Shown: positions 35,586-44,344 of the stretch, in pieces | Position numbering within the stretch: the stretch's first letter is position 1 | Layout: each line of letters begins with the position of its first letter | Assembly (NCBI RefSeq): GCF_028680575.1 | Contig: NZ_JAPCKI010000003.1 | Location: 124,001-188,000, forward strand | From: Acidovorax benzenivorans | GTDB taxonomy: Bacteria; Pseudomonadota; Gammaproteobacteria; Burkholderiales; Burkholderiaceae_C | DNA: 64,000 nt | Reading direction: 5' to 3' | The notes under the pieces: generated by a model | What the model was told of the DNA's origin: nothing | Databases searched by the model: none | Seen by the model: the letters and a program-made list of their open reading frames with translations, nothing else | Program-made: the position numbers and the translations under genes

Positions 35586-35778
35586 GGTGGTATCCCTCTT
35601 CTTCGATTGGTGACGGACTGGCCGAACGAATCAGCGTGCCCAGGCGCCGGATTCTGAAGTCGAAGAAGGGGTTTGTGACACCCCACCACCGCAGGGTGAG
35701 GCAGGGCCGGTGACATTTGTCACAAACGGCCCGTTGGTGTGAGGGGGCGTGGCCCGCCCACACCCTCTCAGCATCTTC

Positions 35779-36849
35779 TCAGCGCTCGATGGTCTTGTTC
35801 CAGCGCGCGTTCCAGGCGGGGCGGTTCGCGTTCACGCTGTCCCAGTCCAGCGTCACGGCGTTCTTCATCCATTGGTTGATCTTGGCCACCTGCTCGGCCC
35901 CTTCGCCCACGGCAGGCGCCTTGGGGTTGGTGGGGATCTGCGCGCCAAACTGCAGCACATTGGCCTGGGCCAGGGGGCTCAGCAGAAATTCGGCCAGTTT
36001 TTGCGCCAGCTCGGGCTCGCTGTTCTTGGCGATCACACACTGGCCTGTCATCAGTACCACCGAGCCTTCCTTGGGCTGGGCGTATTCCACCGGAATGCCC
36101 TTGGATTTGAGTGCAGCCACGGCCGTGGGCGTGAGCGGGAAGATCGCAGCCTCGCCCGTTTGCACCATCTCCGAAATCTTGGCCGAGCTGGGGATGTACT
36201 CCAGCACATTCGGGCCGATGGTCTTGGCCCAGTTGGCAAAGCCGGGTTCCACGTTCTTGTCGTTGCCGCCCTGGATGCGGTTGAACATCAAGAAGCCGTG
36301 CAGCCCGAACGATGAGGAGGGCATGGACTGGAACACCACCTTGCCCTTGTACTTGGGGTCGGCAAAGTCCATCCACGAGGTGGGCGCGGCCCAGCCCTTT
36401 TCGGCAAACATCTTGGTGTTGTAGGCGATGCCCGTCATACCCACGCTGACTCCGCTGGCCAGGTCGTCCTTGAAGCGGGCGGCGGGGTAGATGTCGTTCA
36501 GATGCTGGTTGGGCTTTTGCTTTTCGCACAGGCCCATGCCCATGGCGCGCACCATGATGCCGTCGTCCAGAAACATCACGTGCATCTGGGGCTTGTCCTT
36601 GTTGGCCTGGGCCTTCGCCAGGATGTCCGAGGACGTGCCGGGCACCACCACCACTTTCACACCATGCAGCTTTTCAAACGCCGGGAACACGTACTGCGTA
36701 TACGCCTTCTCCATGGTGCCGCCGTTCATGCCGATGTACAGCGTCTTGGTCTGCGCGGTGGCAGTGCCTGTGGCGGCCACGGCGGTCAGTGCAGCGGCCG
36801 TCACAAGGGCGCGGCGGGTGCGGCTGGCAAAGCGGGGGGAGAAGGTCAT
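35779..36849 (-). CDS. ABC transporter periplasmic substrate-binding protein (polyamine/Fe3+ type)
   Basis: A 356-residue binding protein. The signal peptide is basic (RTRRALVTAAALTAV) with likely cleavage at TATAQ/TKT. The mature domain matches the extracellular solute-binding family 1/PotD-like group (TLYIGMNGGTMEKAY, VSVGMTGIAYNTKMFAEKG, WMDFADPKYKGKVVF). It is the last gene of the minus-strand operon, 50 bases after the DAO-type oxidase gene, and completes a transporter with the two permeases and ATPase upstream. The ligand is presumably the substrate of the three-subunit dehydrogenase encoded between them. Confidence 0.9.
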   Translation of the reverse strand: MTFSPRFASRTRRALVTAAALTAVAATGTATAQTKTLYIGMNGGTMEKAYTQYVFPAFEKLHGVKVVVVPGTSSDILAKAQANKDKPQMHVMFLDDGIMVRAMGMGLCEKQKPNQHLNDIYPAARFKDDLASGVSVGMTGIAYNTKMFAEKGWAAPTSWMDFADPKYKGKVVFQSMPSSSFGLHGFLMFNRIQGGNDKNVEPGFANWAKTIGPNVLEYIPSSAKISEMVQTGEAAIFPLTPTAVAALKSKGIPVEYAQPKEGSVVLMTGQCVIAKNSEPELAQKLAEFLLSPLAQANVLQFGAQIPTNPKAPAVGEGAEQVAKINQWMKNAVTLDWDSVNANRPAWNARWNKTIER

Positions 36850-36899
36850 GGTGGTTTCCTTTCTGGTGGGGAGGGGAGTTTTTTCGGTGGCAAACGGAG

Positions 36900-38057
36900 T
36901 CAGTGGGCAGCGGCAGTGCTGGCCACGTCAGCCACCGTCGTTGGGAGAAATCGCTCAATCGCAAAGGCATCAATCGGCGTGGTGCTGCGGCCATCGCGTA
37001 CCAGTTCTGCCAGCACCTCGCCCACACCGGGGCCGATCTGAAAGCCCGCACCGGCAAAACCAAAGCCATGGATCAGGCCGGGCGTGGTGTGGCTCTTGCC
37101 CAGCACCGGCTGGCGGTCAGGCAGATAGCCTTCGGTGCCGCTCCAGGTGCGAATGAAATGCGCATTCTTGAGGGCGGGCAACAGCTCTACGGCCTGCACT
37201 GCCAAGGTAGCGATGGCGCTGCGCTCGGAGCGGGCGCGGTCGGCATCCAGCGCCACACCTGCGCCACCACCCAGAACCAGATTGCCACGCGCTACCTGTC
37301 GGCAGTAGATGCCGCCGCCTTCCACACCCAGGCTCCAGTGCATGAAAAAGGGCAGGGGCTCTGTCACGGCCATGGCCGGATGGCCGGAATGGATAGGCAC
37401 AGCCTCGCCAAACTGCGCGGCCAGCGCACCGGCCCAGGCACCAGCGCAGTTGATGAGCACGGGTGCACGCACCGCCACGGTGGTGCCCGAGCGCACGGTG
37501 AACCGCTGGCCGTCGTGCTCCACCGAGGTCATCGGTGTGCGCTCCAGAATCTGCGCGCCCGCGCGTCGTGCTGCCAGTGCGAATGCGGGCGACACTAGGC
37601 GCGGGTTGGCCTGGCCGTCGTCGGGGCACAGCGACCCACCCACGGCGTGCCCGCCCAGCCATGGGCAGCGCTCGCGCAGCGTGGTGCCCGAGATGAGTTG
37701 AATGCCCAGGTCGAAGTCTCTGCTCAGGTTGGCGTAGCCTTCCAGCGCGGCCATGTCCGCCTCGCTGCGGCCAATCTTGAAGTGCCCGCTGCGCTGGTAT
37801 TCCCCATCGGTGCCAATCAGCGCGGGCAGGTCGGCCCACACCTGGTGGGCGCGCTGCGCCAGCGGCAGCTGGCTCACCGGGCGGCCCTGGCGGCGCACGC
37901 CGCCATAGTTCACGCCGCTGGAGCGCGAGCCGCACAGGTCACGTTCCAGCAGCACCACGGCCACGCCTTTGCGGCGCAGTGCCAGCGCGGCCGATGCGCC
38001 CATGATGCCGCCGCCCACAATGGCGACGTCGGTGTCAATCGTTGGGGTGGCGGTCAT
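36900..38057 (-). CDS. DAO-type FAD oxidase subunit of a three-component amine/imino-acid dehydrogenase
   Basis: A 385-residue flavoprotein of the D-amino-acid oxidase/sarcosine oxidase beta family. The FAD-binding motif VAIVGGGIMGAS is near the N-terminus; GFGFAGAGFQIGPGVGEVLA closes the fold. Paired with the next two subunits it matches the layout of opine oxidases (OoxA/OoxB), hydrogen cyanide synthase (HcnABC) and D-hydroxyproline dehydrogenase. All three oxidise a C-N bond next to a carboxylate. It overlaps the preceding gene by 4 bases (ATGA). The exact substrate is not determined by sequence. Confidence 0.88.
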   Translation of the reverse strand: MTATPTIDTDVAIVGGGIMGASAALALRRKGVAVVLLERDLCGSRSSGVNYGGVRRQGRPVSQLPLAQRAHQVWADLPALIGTDGEYQRSGHFKIGRSEADMAALEGYANLSRDFDLGIQLISGTTLRERCPWLGGHAVGGSLCPDDGQANPRLVSPAFALAARRAGAQILERTPMTSVEHDGQRFTVRSGTTVAVRAPVLINCAGAWAGALAAQFGEAVPIHSGHPAMAVTEPLPFFMHWSLGVEGGGIYCRQVARGNLVLGGGAGVALDADRARSERSAIATLAVQAVELLPALKNAHFIRTWSGTEGYLPDRQPVLGKSHTTPGLIHGFGFAGAGFQIGPGVGEVLAELVRDGRSTTPIDAFAIERFLPTTVADVASTAAAH

Positions 38058-39454
38058 GCGCGGGCCTCCGCCTGGCGTTGCAGGTGGATGGGAATCGGCT
38101 TGATCGGCGCCTGTCCGCGCAGCCGTCCTACCGTGTCAATCGGCTTGCCTGTGGCGTGGGCCAGAATTTCTGCAGCGGCCACACCGCACATGCGGCCTTG
38201 GCAGCGGCCCATGCCCACGCGGGTCAGGGCTTTAAGACGGTTCATCTCGTCTGCGCCCGCATCGCGGGCACAGGCGCGCAGCTCGCCGGCCGTGATGTTC
38301 TCGCAGCGGCACACCACCAGCGCGTCGGGGGCGTGCGTTGCCCAGTCTGAAGGGAAGGGGAAGGCGCGCTCCAGCCCTTGGCGGAAGGGCATCAAGTCCG
38401 CGAGCTTGCGTTCCAGCTCTGCAGCGCGTGCGGTATCCACCTTCACGCCATGGTCTGCCAGCAGCGCCAGCGCAGCGCGCTCACCCGCCCATTCGGCCGC
38501 ATCGGCGCCCATGATGCCCGCGCCATCCCCCGCCAGGTACACGCCTGCCACGCTGGTGCGCCCTGCGCTGTCGCGCTCGGGCAGGTGGGCGCGGTGCATG
38601 GGCGCCCAGGCAAAGCGGCAGCTCAGCAGGTCTGCCAGTTGGGTTTCGGACCGCAGTGCGTAGCCAAAGCCAACGGCATCGCAGGGCACGGTGTGCTCGG
38701 CCTGGCCGTCACTCCACACCACGGCATTCACCCGCGTTTCGCCCTCCACGCGCAAAGGCCGCACGCCGGTGTGCACCGCTACGCCATGCGCGCGCAGCCA
38801 GCCCACGTAGTACATCCCTTTGGCCAGCACGGCAGGCTGGGTGAGCATGCCGGGCAGCGCGGCCAGTTGGTCGGCAAAGCGGGCGGTGTCTAGCACTGCA
38901 GCCACCTTCACGCCCGCCTTGGCACCCGCCTTGGCATATTGGTACGCCACCAGGTACAGCAGCGGCCCGGTGCCCATCAGCACCACGTTGCGGCCGATGG
39001 TGCAGCCCTGAAACTTCAGCGCCACTTGTGCTCCACCCAGCGTGTACACCCCTGGAAGTGTCCAGCCCGGCACGGGCAGCACGCGGTCAGTCGCACCACT
39101 GGCCACGATAAGCTGGCCGTAGGGCACCGTGCGCGTGGTCTGCGTGGGGCCGTGCAGCACATCGAGCTGGCCACCCTGGGCGTTCCACACCAGGCTGTCG
39201 GGTTGATAGTCGATGTGGGCGGCCAAGCCATCCAGCGTGCTGTGCAATGCCGTGGCGCGTGATGCTTCGGTGCCGTACAGCGTTTGCGGGCTGCGGGCAA
39301 AGTGGGCGGGCGGGCGGCGGTAGATCTGCCCGCCGCCGCGCGCGGCCTCGTCTATCACCATGGGCCGCACGCCATGCGCCACCAGGGTTTGCGCCGCACG
39401 GATGCCCGCAGGGCCTGCGCCCACGATCACGGGTTGCAAGGTGGGGGCGGTCAT
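38054..39454 (-). CDS. FAD/NAD(P)-type oxidoreductase subunit with BFD-like [2Fe-2S] domain
   Basis: A 466-residue subunit. VIVGAGPAGIRAAQ binds FAD and VLMGTGPLLYLVAYQ forms a second Rossmann motif. The C-terminal domain carries CRCE and then GRCQGRMCG, the four cysteines of a BFD-like [2Fe-2S] domain. Equivalent subunits are HcnB, OoxA and the large subunit of D-hydroxyproline dehydrogenase. I chose the ATG at 39454, which begins just before the FAD motif and overlaps the ferredoxin-like gene by 4 bases. Electrons probably pass from the DAO subunit through this protein to the membrane. Confidence 0.88.
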   Translation of the reverse strand: MTAPTLQPVIVGAGPAGIRAAQTLVAHGVRPMVIDEAARGGGQIYRRPPAHFARSPQTLYGTEASRATALHSTLDGLAAHIDYQPDSLVWNAQGGQLDVLHGPTQTTRTVPYGQLIVASGATDRVLPVPGWTLPGVYTLGGAQVALKFQGCTIGRNVVLMGTGPLLYLVAYQYAKAGAKAGVKVAAVLDTARFADQLAALPGMLTQPAVLAKGMYYVGWLRAHGVAVHTGVRPLRVEGETRVNAVVWSDGQAEHTVPCDAVGFGYALRSETQLADLLSCRFAWAPMHRAHLPERDSAGRTSVAGVYLAGDGAGIMGADAAEWAGERAALALLADHGVKVDTARAAELERKLADLMPFRQGLERAFPFPSDWATHAPDALVVCRCENITAGELRACARDAGADEMNRLKALTRVGMGRCQGRMCGVAAAEILAHATGKPIDTVGRLRGQAPIKPIPIHLQRQAEARA

Positions 39455-39762
39455 GCGGCCCCTCCGGTAGTCAGCTGCATGCCCGCCTGGATGAAGGTGG
39501 CGCAAGACCGTAGGCGTTCGCCGGTAGCCGTCATCACCCAGCAGTCCTGGCACGCGCCCATCAGGCAAAAGCCTGCACGCGGCTCGTGGCTGAACTCGTT
39601 GCGGCGCAACTGGGCGCGGTGGGTGAGGATGGCGGTCAGCACCGTGTCGCCTTCGAGCGCAGCGGCGGGTTCGCCATCGAGCACGAAGGGCACGGGTGTG
39701 CGGTCTTTTTCGGCCACGCGGTGGAGCAGAGGTTGGCTGGAACTCATGGTTGCGGTGCTCAT
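39451..39762 (-). CDS. Small [2Fe-2S] ferredoxin-like subunit of the dehydrogenase
   Basis: A 103-residue protein of the HcnA/opine-oxidase gamma type. The cluster cysteines are in GFCLMGACQDCWV and RSCAT, the pattern of a plant-type [2Fe-2S] domain. The preceding sequence (FVLDGEPAAALEGDTVLTAI) is typical of these small subunits. A start at 39747 would also give a good protein. It directly follows the second permease gene and overlaps the next gene by 4 bases, so transport and oxidation genes are co-expressed. Confidence 0.88.
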   Translation of the reverse strand: MSTATMSSSQPLLHRVAEKDRTPVPFVLDGEPAAALEGDTVLTAILTHRAQLRRNEFSHEPRAGFCLMGACQDCWVMTATGERLRSCATFIQAGMQLTTGGAA

Positions 39763-40557
39763 TTATTTCCGGCCGACCAGAACGCGATCGAGTCCATACA
39801 CCCGGTCGAGAATCACCATCGCGCAGGCCGTCAGGGCCACCATCAGTGCCGACACCGCAGCCATCAGCGGGTCAATCGACTCGGTGGCGTACATGTACAT
39901 GCGCACCGGCAGCGTCACCGTGCTGGGCGAGGTGACAAAGATCGACATCGTCACTTCGTCAAAGCTGTTGATGAAGGCCAGCAACCAGCCGCCCGTCACG
40001 CCGGGCAGGATCATCGGCAGCGTGATGCGCGTGAACACCGTGGCCTGGCTGGCGCCCAGCGACAGGGCGGCGTACTCGGCGCTGCGGTCAAAGCCCACCA
40101 GCGCCGCCACCACCAGCCGCAGCGTGTAGGGCGTGACGATGAGCGCATGCGCAAACACCAGCCAGCCAAAGCTGCCGGTGCCGCCCAGCAGCGCAAACAG
40201 CCGCAGCAGGGCCACGCCCAGCACCAGATGCGGAATGATGAGCGGCGACAGAAACAGGCCGTTGAGAAAGCCGCGCCCCGCAAACTCGTAGCGCGTGATG
40301 GCAATGCCCGCAGGCACGGCCAGCACCGTGGCCAGCGTGGCCGAGGCCAGCGCCAGCCACAGGCTGTTCCAGAACGACTGCACAAAGTCCGAATGCTCGA
40401 ACACCGCCTTGAACCAGCGCAGCGAGAACTCGGTGGTGGGCAGCGTCAGCGTGTTGTGCGGCGTGAACGCCACGATGCACACCACCAGCAGCGGCGCGAG
40501 CATGAAGGTAATGACCAGCGCGTTGAACGCGAGGGCCAAAGGTCCGTTCTTCTGCAT
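39763..40557 (-). CDS. ABC transporter permease (PotC-like)
   Basis: A 264-residue inner-membrane protein with about six transmembrane helices. The EAA-like loop that contacts the ATPase reads EYAALSLGASQATVFTRITLP. It resembles the second permease of polyamine/Fe3+ importers. Its stop is adjacent to the ferredoxin-subunit start. The ATG at 40557 lies 4 bases past the stop of the first permease gene. It forms a heterodimer with the product of the upstream gene. Confidence 0.9.
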   Translation of the reverse strand: MQKNGPLALAFNALVITFMLAPLLVVCIVAFTPHNTLTLPTTEFSLRWFKAVFEHSDFVQSFWNSLWLALASATLATVLAVPAGIAITRYEFAGRGFLNGLFLSPLIIPHLVLGVALLRLFALLGGTGSFGWLVFAHALIVTPYTLRLVVAALVGFDRSAEYAALSLGASQATVFTRITLPMILPGVTGGWLLAFINSFDEVTMSIFVTSPSTVTLPVRMYMYATESIDPLMAAVSALMVALTACAMVILDRVYGLDRVLVGRK

Positions 40558-40561
40558 AACT

Positions 40562-41434
40562 TCAGCCCAACGCTTTCTTGTACCGGCCCTCAACCAGCCG
40601 GTTGTAGCTCAGCATCACCACCAGGTTGGCCACCAGCAGCGTCAGCGCAATCGCTGCGCCCAGGGGCCAGTTCAGCTCGTGCAGGTATTCGTCGTACACC
40701 ACCGTGGCCACCATCTTCAGGCGCCGCCCCCCCAGCAGGCCGGGGATGGCAAACGAGCTGGCCGCAAGGCCAAACACGATGAGGCTGCCGGACAGGATGC
40801 CGGGCAGCACCTGCGGCAACACAATGCGCCGCAGCGTGGTGAAGGGCGTGGCCTGCAGTGAAAGGGCGGCGTTTTCCACACCGGGGTCTAGCTTCTGCAG
40901 CGAAGTCCACACGGGGATCACCATGAAGGGCAGCATCACATGCACCAGGGCGATGACCACCGCGATCTCGGTGTAGAGCATCTTCACCGGGCCGATGCCA
41001 ACGAGTTGCAGCGCGCCATTCACCAGCCCCTCGGGGCCCAGCAACATGCTCCAGCCAAAGGCGCGCACCACCACCGACACCAGCAGCGGTGCCAGCACCA
41101 CCAGCAGCAGGATGGAACGCCAAGGGTTGCCCATGCGGCTCAGGATGTAGGCCTCGGGTGCGCCAATCAGCACGCAGATCAGCGTGACCAGCCCCGCGAT
41201 CCAGAACGTGCGCCAGAAGATCGTGTGGTAGTACGAATCGGTGAACACATGGGCGTAGTGCTCCAGCGTGAACTCGCCCGCCTTCACTCCCGTGGCCGGG
41301 TCGAACGCGTTGAACGACAGCACGGCCGTGAGTGCCAGCGGCACCAGCAGCAGCACCGTGAACAGCAGCAGCGCCGGGCCGGACAGCCACCAGGGCGCGG
41401 CCTTTTTGTGCAGCAAGGTGGTGGCCAGGCTCAT
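40562..41434 (-). CDS. ABC transporter permease (PotB-like)
   Basis: A 290-residue inner-membrane protein with about six transmembrane helices. The EAA-type loop reads ENAALSLQATPFTTLRRIVLP. Its start overlaps the ATPase stop by 4 bases (ATGA). Together with the PotC-like protein it forms the membrane channel of a type I importer. No other permease in the window would serve the solute receptor at 51168. Confidence 0.9.
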   Translation of the reverse strand: MSLATTLLHKKAAPWWLSGPALLLFTVLLLVPLALTAVLSFNAFDPATGVKAGEFTLEHYAHVFTDSYYHTIFWRTFWIAGLVTLICVLIGAPEAYILSRMGNPWRSILLLVVLAPLLVSVVVRAFGWSMLLGPEGLVNGALQLVGIGPVKMLYTEIAVVIALVHVMLPFMVIPVWTSLQKLDPGVENAALSLQATPFTTLRRIVLPQVLPGILSGSLIVFGLAASSFAIPGLLGGRRLKMVATVVYDEYLHELNWPLGAAIALTLLVANLVVMLSYNRLVEGRYKKALG

Positions 41435-42540
41435 GGCGCCACCTCGGCGGCGGTGTTTTCGGCCTCCAGCTCGGCCAGGGCGGTCTCATCGGCGGGCAGC
41501 AGGCGCATGCAGTGGTCAGGCCAGTCCACGCCCATGCGCTCGCCCTCGGCCAGCGCGGGGCGGCCGTCGTTGGGCGCCAGCACCATCAGGTCGCCCACGG
41601 GCGTGCCGATGCGATACAGCCACTGGCTACCCAGAAAGAAACGCTCGCACACCTGGCCATCCATCCGGCCTTGCACGGCAGGCACCAGTTGCACTTTTTC
41701 AGGCCGCACGCTCAGCAGCACGGCGGCGCCGGGGCGGTAGCGGGCACCATCCACCTCCATCGTGAGGGCGCCCACCTTCACCTGCGTGTGCATGCCACTT
41801 GCATGCGTTACCTGACCGGGCAGCAGGTTGGCCTTGCCCACAAAGGTGGAGATGAAGCGGGTGCGCGGGTGCTCGTATACGCGATGCGGGTGGTCGATTT
41901 GCGTGGCGCGGCCCGCCTCCATCACCACCACGCGGTCGCTGATGGACATGGCCTCGCTCTGGTCGTGCGTGACCATGATGGTGGTGGTGCCCACCTTGCG
42001 CTGAATCTGCCGCAGCTCAAACTGCATCTCTTCGCGCAGCTTGGCGTCCAGGTTGGACAGGGGCTCGTCCAGCAACAGCACCGGCGGCTCGATCACCAGC
42101 GCGCGCGCCAGTGCCACCCGCTGGCGCTGTCCGCCCGACAACTCACGCGGGTAGCGCGTGGCGTGCGCCTCCAGGTGCACCAGTGCCAGCGCCTGGGCCA
42201 CGCGCTCGGCGCGCTCAGCCTTGGGCACCTTGCGCATCTCCAGCCCAAAGCTCACATTGGCCGCCACCGTCATGTGCGGGAAGAGGGCATAGCTCTGGAA
42301 CACGATGCCCAGCCCGCGCGTGTTGGCCTTGGCGTGCGTGATGTCCTTGCCATCGAGCTCAATGCGCCCGCTGGTCACCGCCTCAAACCCCGCCACCATC
42401 TGCAGCGTGGTCGTCTTGCCGCAGCCCGAGGGGCCCAGCAGCGACACAAATTCACCCTTTTGCACCGTGAGGTTCATGGCCTGCACCGCGCAGGTGCTGC
42501 CGTAGAACTTGGTCACATCCGTGAGCTTGAGAAACGACAT
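41431..42540 (-). CDS. ABC transporter ATPase with TOBE domain (PotA-like)
   Basis: A 369-residue ATPase that is first in the operon. It has Walker A GPSGCGKTT, Q-loop FQSYALFPHM, signature LSGGQRQRVALARAL, Walker B LLLDEPLSNLDAK and switch His in VTHDQSEAMS. The C-terminal 120 or so residues are a TOBE-type regulatory domain (LLSVRPEKVQLVP). I chose the ATG at 42540 (MSFLKL) because the ABC fold begins there, although the frame is open further upstream. Transcription probably starts in the 285-base gap facing the IclR gene. Confidence 0.93.
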   Translation of the reverse strand: MSFLKLTDVTKFYGSTCAVQAMNLTVQKGEFVSLLGPSGCGKTTTLQMVAGFEAVTSGRIELDGKDITHAKANTRGLGIVFQSYALFPHMTVAANVSFGLEMRKVPKAERAERVAQALALVHLEAHATRYPRELSGGQRQRVALARALVIEPPVLLLDEPLSNLDAKLREEMQFELRQIQRKVGTTTIMVTHDQSEAMSISDRVVVMEAGRATQIDHPHRVYEHPRTRFISTFVGKANLLPGQVTHASGMHTQVKVGALTMEVDGARYRPGAAVLLSVRPEKVQLVPAVQGRMDGQVCERFFLGSQWLYRIGTPVGDLMVLAPNDGRPALAEGERMGVDWPDHCMRLLPADETALAELEAENTAAEVAP

Positions 42541-42691
42541 GGCGAAAGCCTTTCCGGTGGTGGCATCGCACGGGTTGCCTGGGGGCGGTGCGTGCCACCT
42601 GCTGTGGAGTTGCATGGAGGGGCTGCGGGCCTTTGGGGTGTTTGCACCGGGGTGGTGCAGGCACTGCACAAAGATTGAAGCAGCCGCTTGT

Positions 42692-42777
42692 TTCAATTGA
42701 ATCTATTGCAATAAACAAACCAGAACGCTTCGGGTATTCCACTAAACGGAAGTTTTATTGAATTTATTCCGTTCAAT
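42692..42777. promoter_or_regulatory. AT-rich divergent control region with nested inverted repeats (IclR operator candidate)
   Basis: The gap between the ABC operon and the IclR gene changes abruptly to AT-rich sequence. Visible symmetry: TTCAATTGAA at 42692-42701; AACGGAA (42745-42751) with TTCCGTT (42767-42773); and, interleaved, ATTGAA (42757-42762) with TTCAAT (42772-42777). IclR proteins bind such short palindromes near divergent promoters. Confidence 0.5.
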
Positions 42778-42825
42778 GAAATATGATGCCTTCAGTTTGA
42801 ACAAGCAATTCCACAGGAGCGAGGT

Positions 42826-43707
42826 ATGGAAGCAGCATCAACCGCACCCATCGCTTCAGGCGGCGTACCCCGGGTGTTTGCCGTCATCCGGGCCCTGTCG
42901 GCCGTACAGGTCGAGGGCGGGCGAGTCACCCAATTGGCGCGTGCCGTGGGCCTGACGCAGGGCACCACGCACCGTTTGCTGCAATCGCTGGTGGCAGAGG
43001 GCATGGTCGAGCAGGACGAGCGCAGCAAGCTCTACCGCCTGAGCATGGACTTCTTCGCATTGGCTGCGAAAGCTGGCAACCCCGGCGACCTGCGCAGCCT
43101 GTGCCGCCCCGCATTACTGCGCCTGTGCGCCAGCCTGGGCGACAGCATCTTTCTCTTGGTGCGCAGCGGGTTCGATGCCGTGTGCCTGGACCGCAGCGAG
43201 GGCCCGTTCCCCATCCGCTCGTTCACCGGCGACATCGGCGGCCGCGTGGCCCTGGGCGTGGGGCAGGGCGCGTTGGCCATCCTGGCGTTTTTGCCCGAAG
43301 CCGAGCGAGAAGAGGTCATCCGCTTCAACCTGTCGCGCGTGCGGGAGTACGGCGTGTTTGACGAGGTGTACCTGCGCACCGAAATCGAGCGAGTGCGCCA
43401 ACTGGGTTATGCGGGGCGCAATACTGGGTTGCTGGAAGGCATGGCTGGCGTGGCCGTGCCCATCCTGGACCGCGAAGGCCGTGCTGTGGCTGCGCTGAGT
43501 GTGGGCACGATCTCGGCCCGTCTCAACGACGACCGCCTGCCGACGGTGGTGGAGCTGCTCAAGCGCGAGGCTGCGGCGATTGGGCCGAAGATCAATCCGT
43601 TTGATGTGACGTTGAGAAGGCCGGCGCAAAGCCTGGGGGGCTCGACCCCGGAGCAGCGGGTAGTGCCTGGTGTAGACCGAGGGAGTGTTGTAGATCCCCT
43701 GGGTTGA
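42826..43707 (+). CDS. IclR family transcriptional regulator
   Basis: A 293-residue regulator. The N-terminal winged helix (VFAVIRALSAVQVEGGRVTQ, then GLTQGTTHRLLQSLVAEGM) is followed by the GAF-like effector domain (RSFTGDIGGRVALGVGQGAL, then GMAGVAVPILDREGRAVAAL). It is divergent from the transporter-dehydrogenase operon and is its most likely regulator, responding to the imported compound or an oxidation product. The C-terminus has a tail of about 25 residues beyond the usual domain end. Confidence 0.92.
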   Translation: MEAASTAPIASGGVPRVFAVIRALSAVQVEGGRVTQLARAVGLTQGTTHRLLQSLVAEGMVEQDERSKLYRLSMDFFALAAKAGNPGDLRSLCRPALLRLCASLGDSIFLLVRSGFDAVCLDRSEGPFPIRSFTGDIGGRVALGVGQGALAILAFLPEAEREEVIRFNLSRVREYGVFDEVYLRTEIERVRQLGYAGRNTGLLEGMAGVAVPILDREGRAVAALSVGTISARLNDDRLPTVVELLKREAAAIGPKINPFDVTLRRPAQSLGGSTPEQRVVPGVDRGSVVDPLG

Positions 43708-43941
43708 GGGGCTGGCGTGGCGAAGTGAGATTCACGCGCGGCTCAGACCATCCGCACCGTCCGCACCACCAGCAAGTCCTGATCGCAGGCCCGTGTAGCA
43801 CCCGTATGGCCCACAAAGTAGTTTTCCAGCGCAATGGTGGGCCGCACCGCTATAGTCCGCGTTCCCCCTGGCGGGTTGCGTGCCGACGATGTGCGCGGAG
43901 ATCATCGACTCGCCACTTCTTCGAGAAAAAGAACGAACACC

Positions 43942-44328
43942 ATGGGCCTCCAACAAACCACCCCCGACTACCTTGATCAATGCCGCTCCGCACAGCGTGC
44001 CGAGCAAGAGCAATCTCTGGCCAGCACAGACAACTGGGCCCATGTGGACAAACTCCAGGTGCATGCCGACTTTGATGCCGTCTACCAAGAGCTGGCGCCG
44101 CTGATCGATGCCAATGTCCCGGAGTCCGAGGCGATCCAGGCCCTGATGGAAAAACACTTTGCCATCGTTGCGCGTTTCTACGTGCCATCGCGCGATGCTT
44201 ATGTGGGCACTGTGCTGTTCTATGCCGACAACGCCGACATGAAGGCGTTTCACAATGCCTACCACCCACGCATGGTGGAGTTTCTGGGCGACGCCGCGTA
44301 CACCTACGCGCTGCAGAACCTGCAATAG
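43942..44328 (+). CDS. Stand-alone TipAS-like antibiotic-recognition domain
   Basis: A 128-residue protein that resembles the C-terminal TipAS domain of TipA-type MerR regulators: an all-helical fold with YLDQCRSAQRAEQEQS, FDAVYQELAPLIDANVPESE, and YHPRMVEFLGDAAYTYAL near the end. In TipA this domain traps thiopeptide antibiotics. Here there is no MerR helix-turn-helix before it: the 234 bases upstream hold no such reading frame, and the ATG at 43942 begins the domain. It is followed after 16 bases by an acetyltransferase gene. It may act as a sequestering or ligand-binding protein, but I cannot show that. Confidence 0.72.
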   Translation: MGLQQTTPDYLDQCRSAQRAEQEQSLASTDNWAHVDKLQVHADFDAVYQELAPLIDANVPESEAIQALMEKHFAIVARFYVPSRDAYVGTVLFYADNADMKAFHNAYHPRMVEFLGDAAYTYALQNLQ

Positions 44329-44344
44329 CGCTCTTTGGCTGCCC

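Noticed and set aside
35586..35760. GAATCC upstream of the cytochrome c gene as a third ECF promoter
   Set aside because: Only the -35-like block is present; GATTC stands where CGTAT should be at the 16-base spacing, so it was not called.
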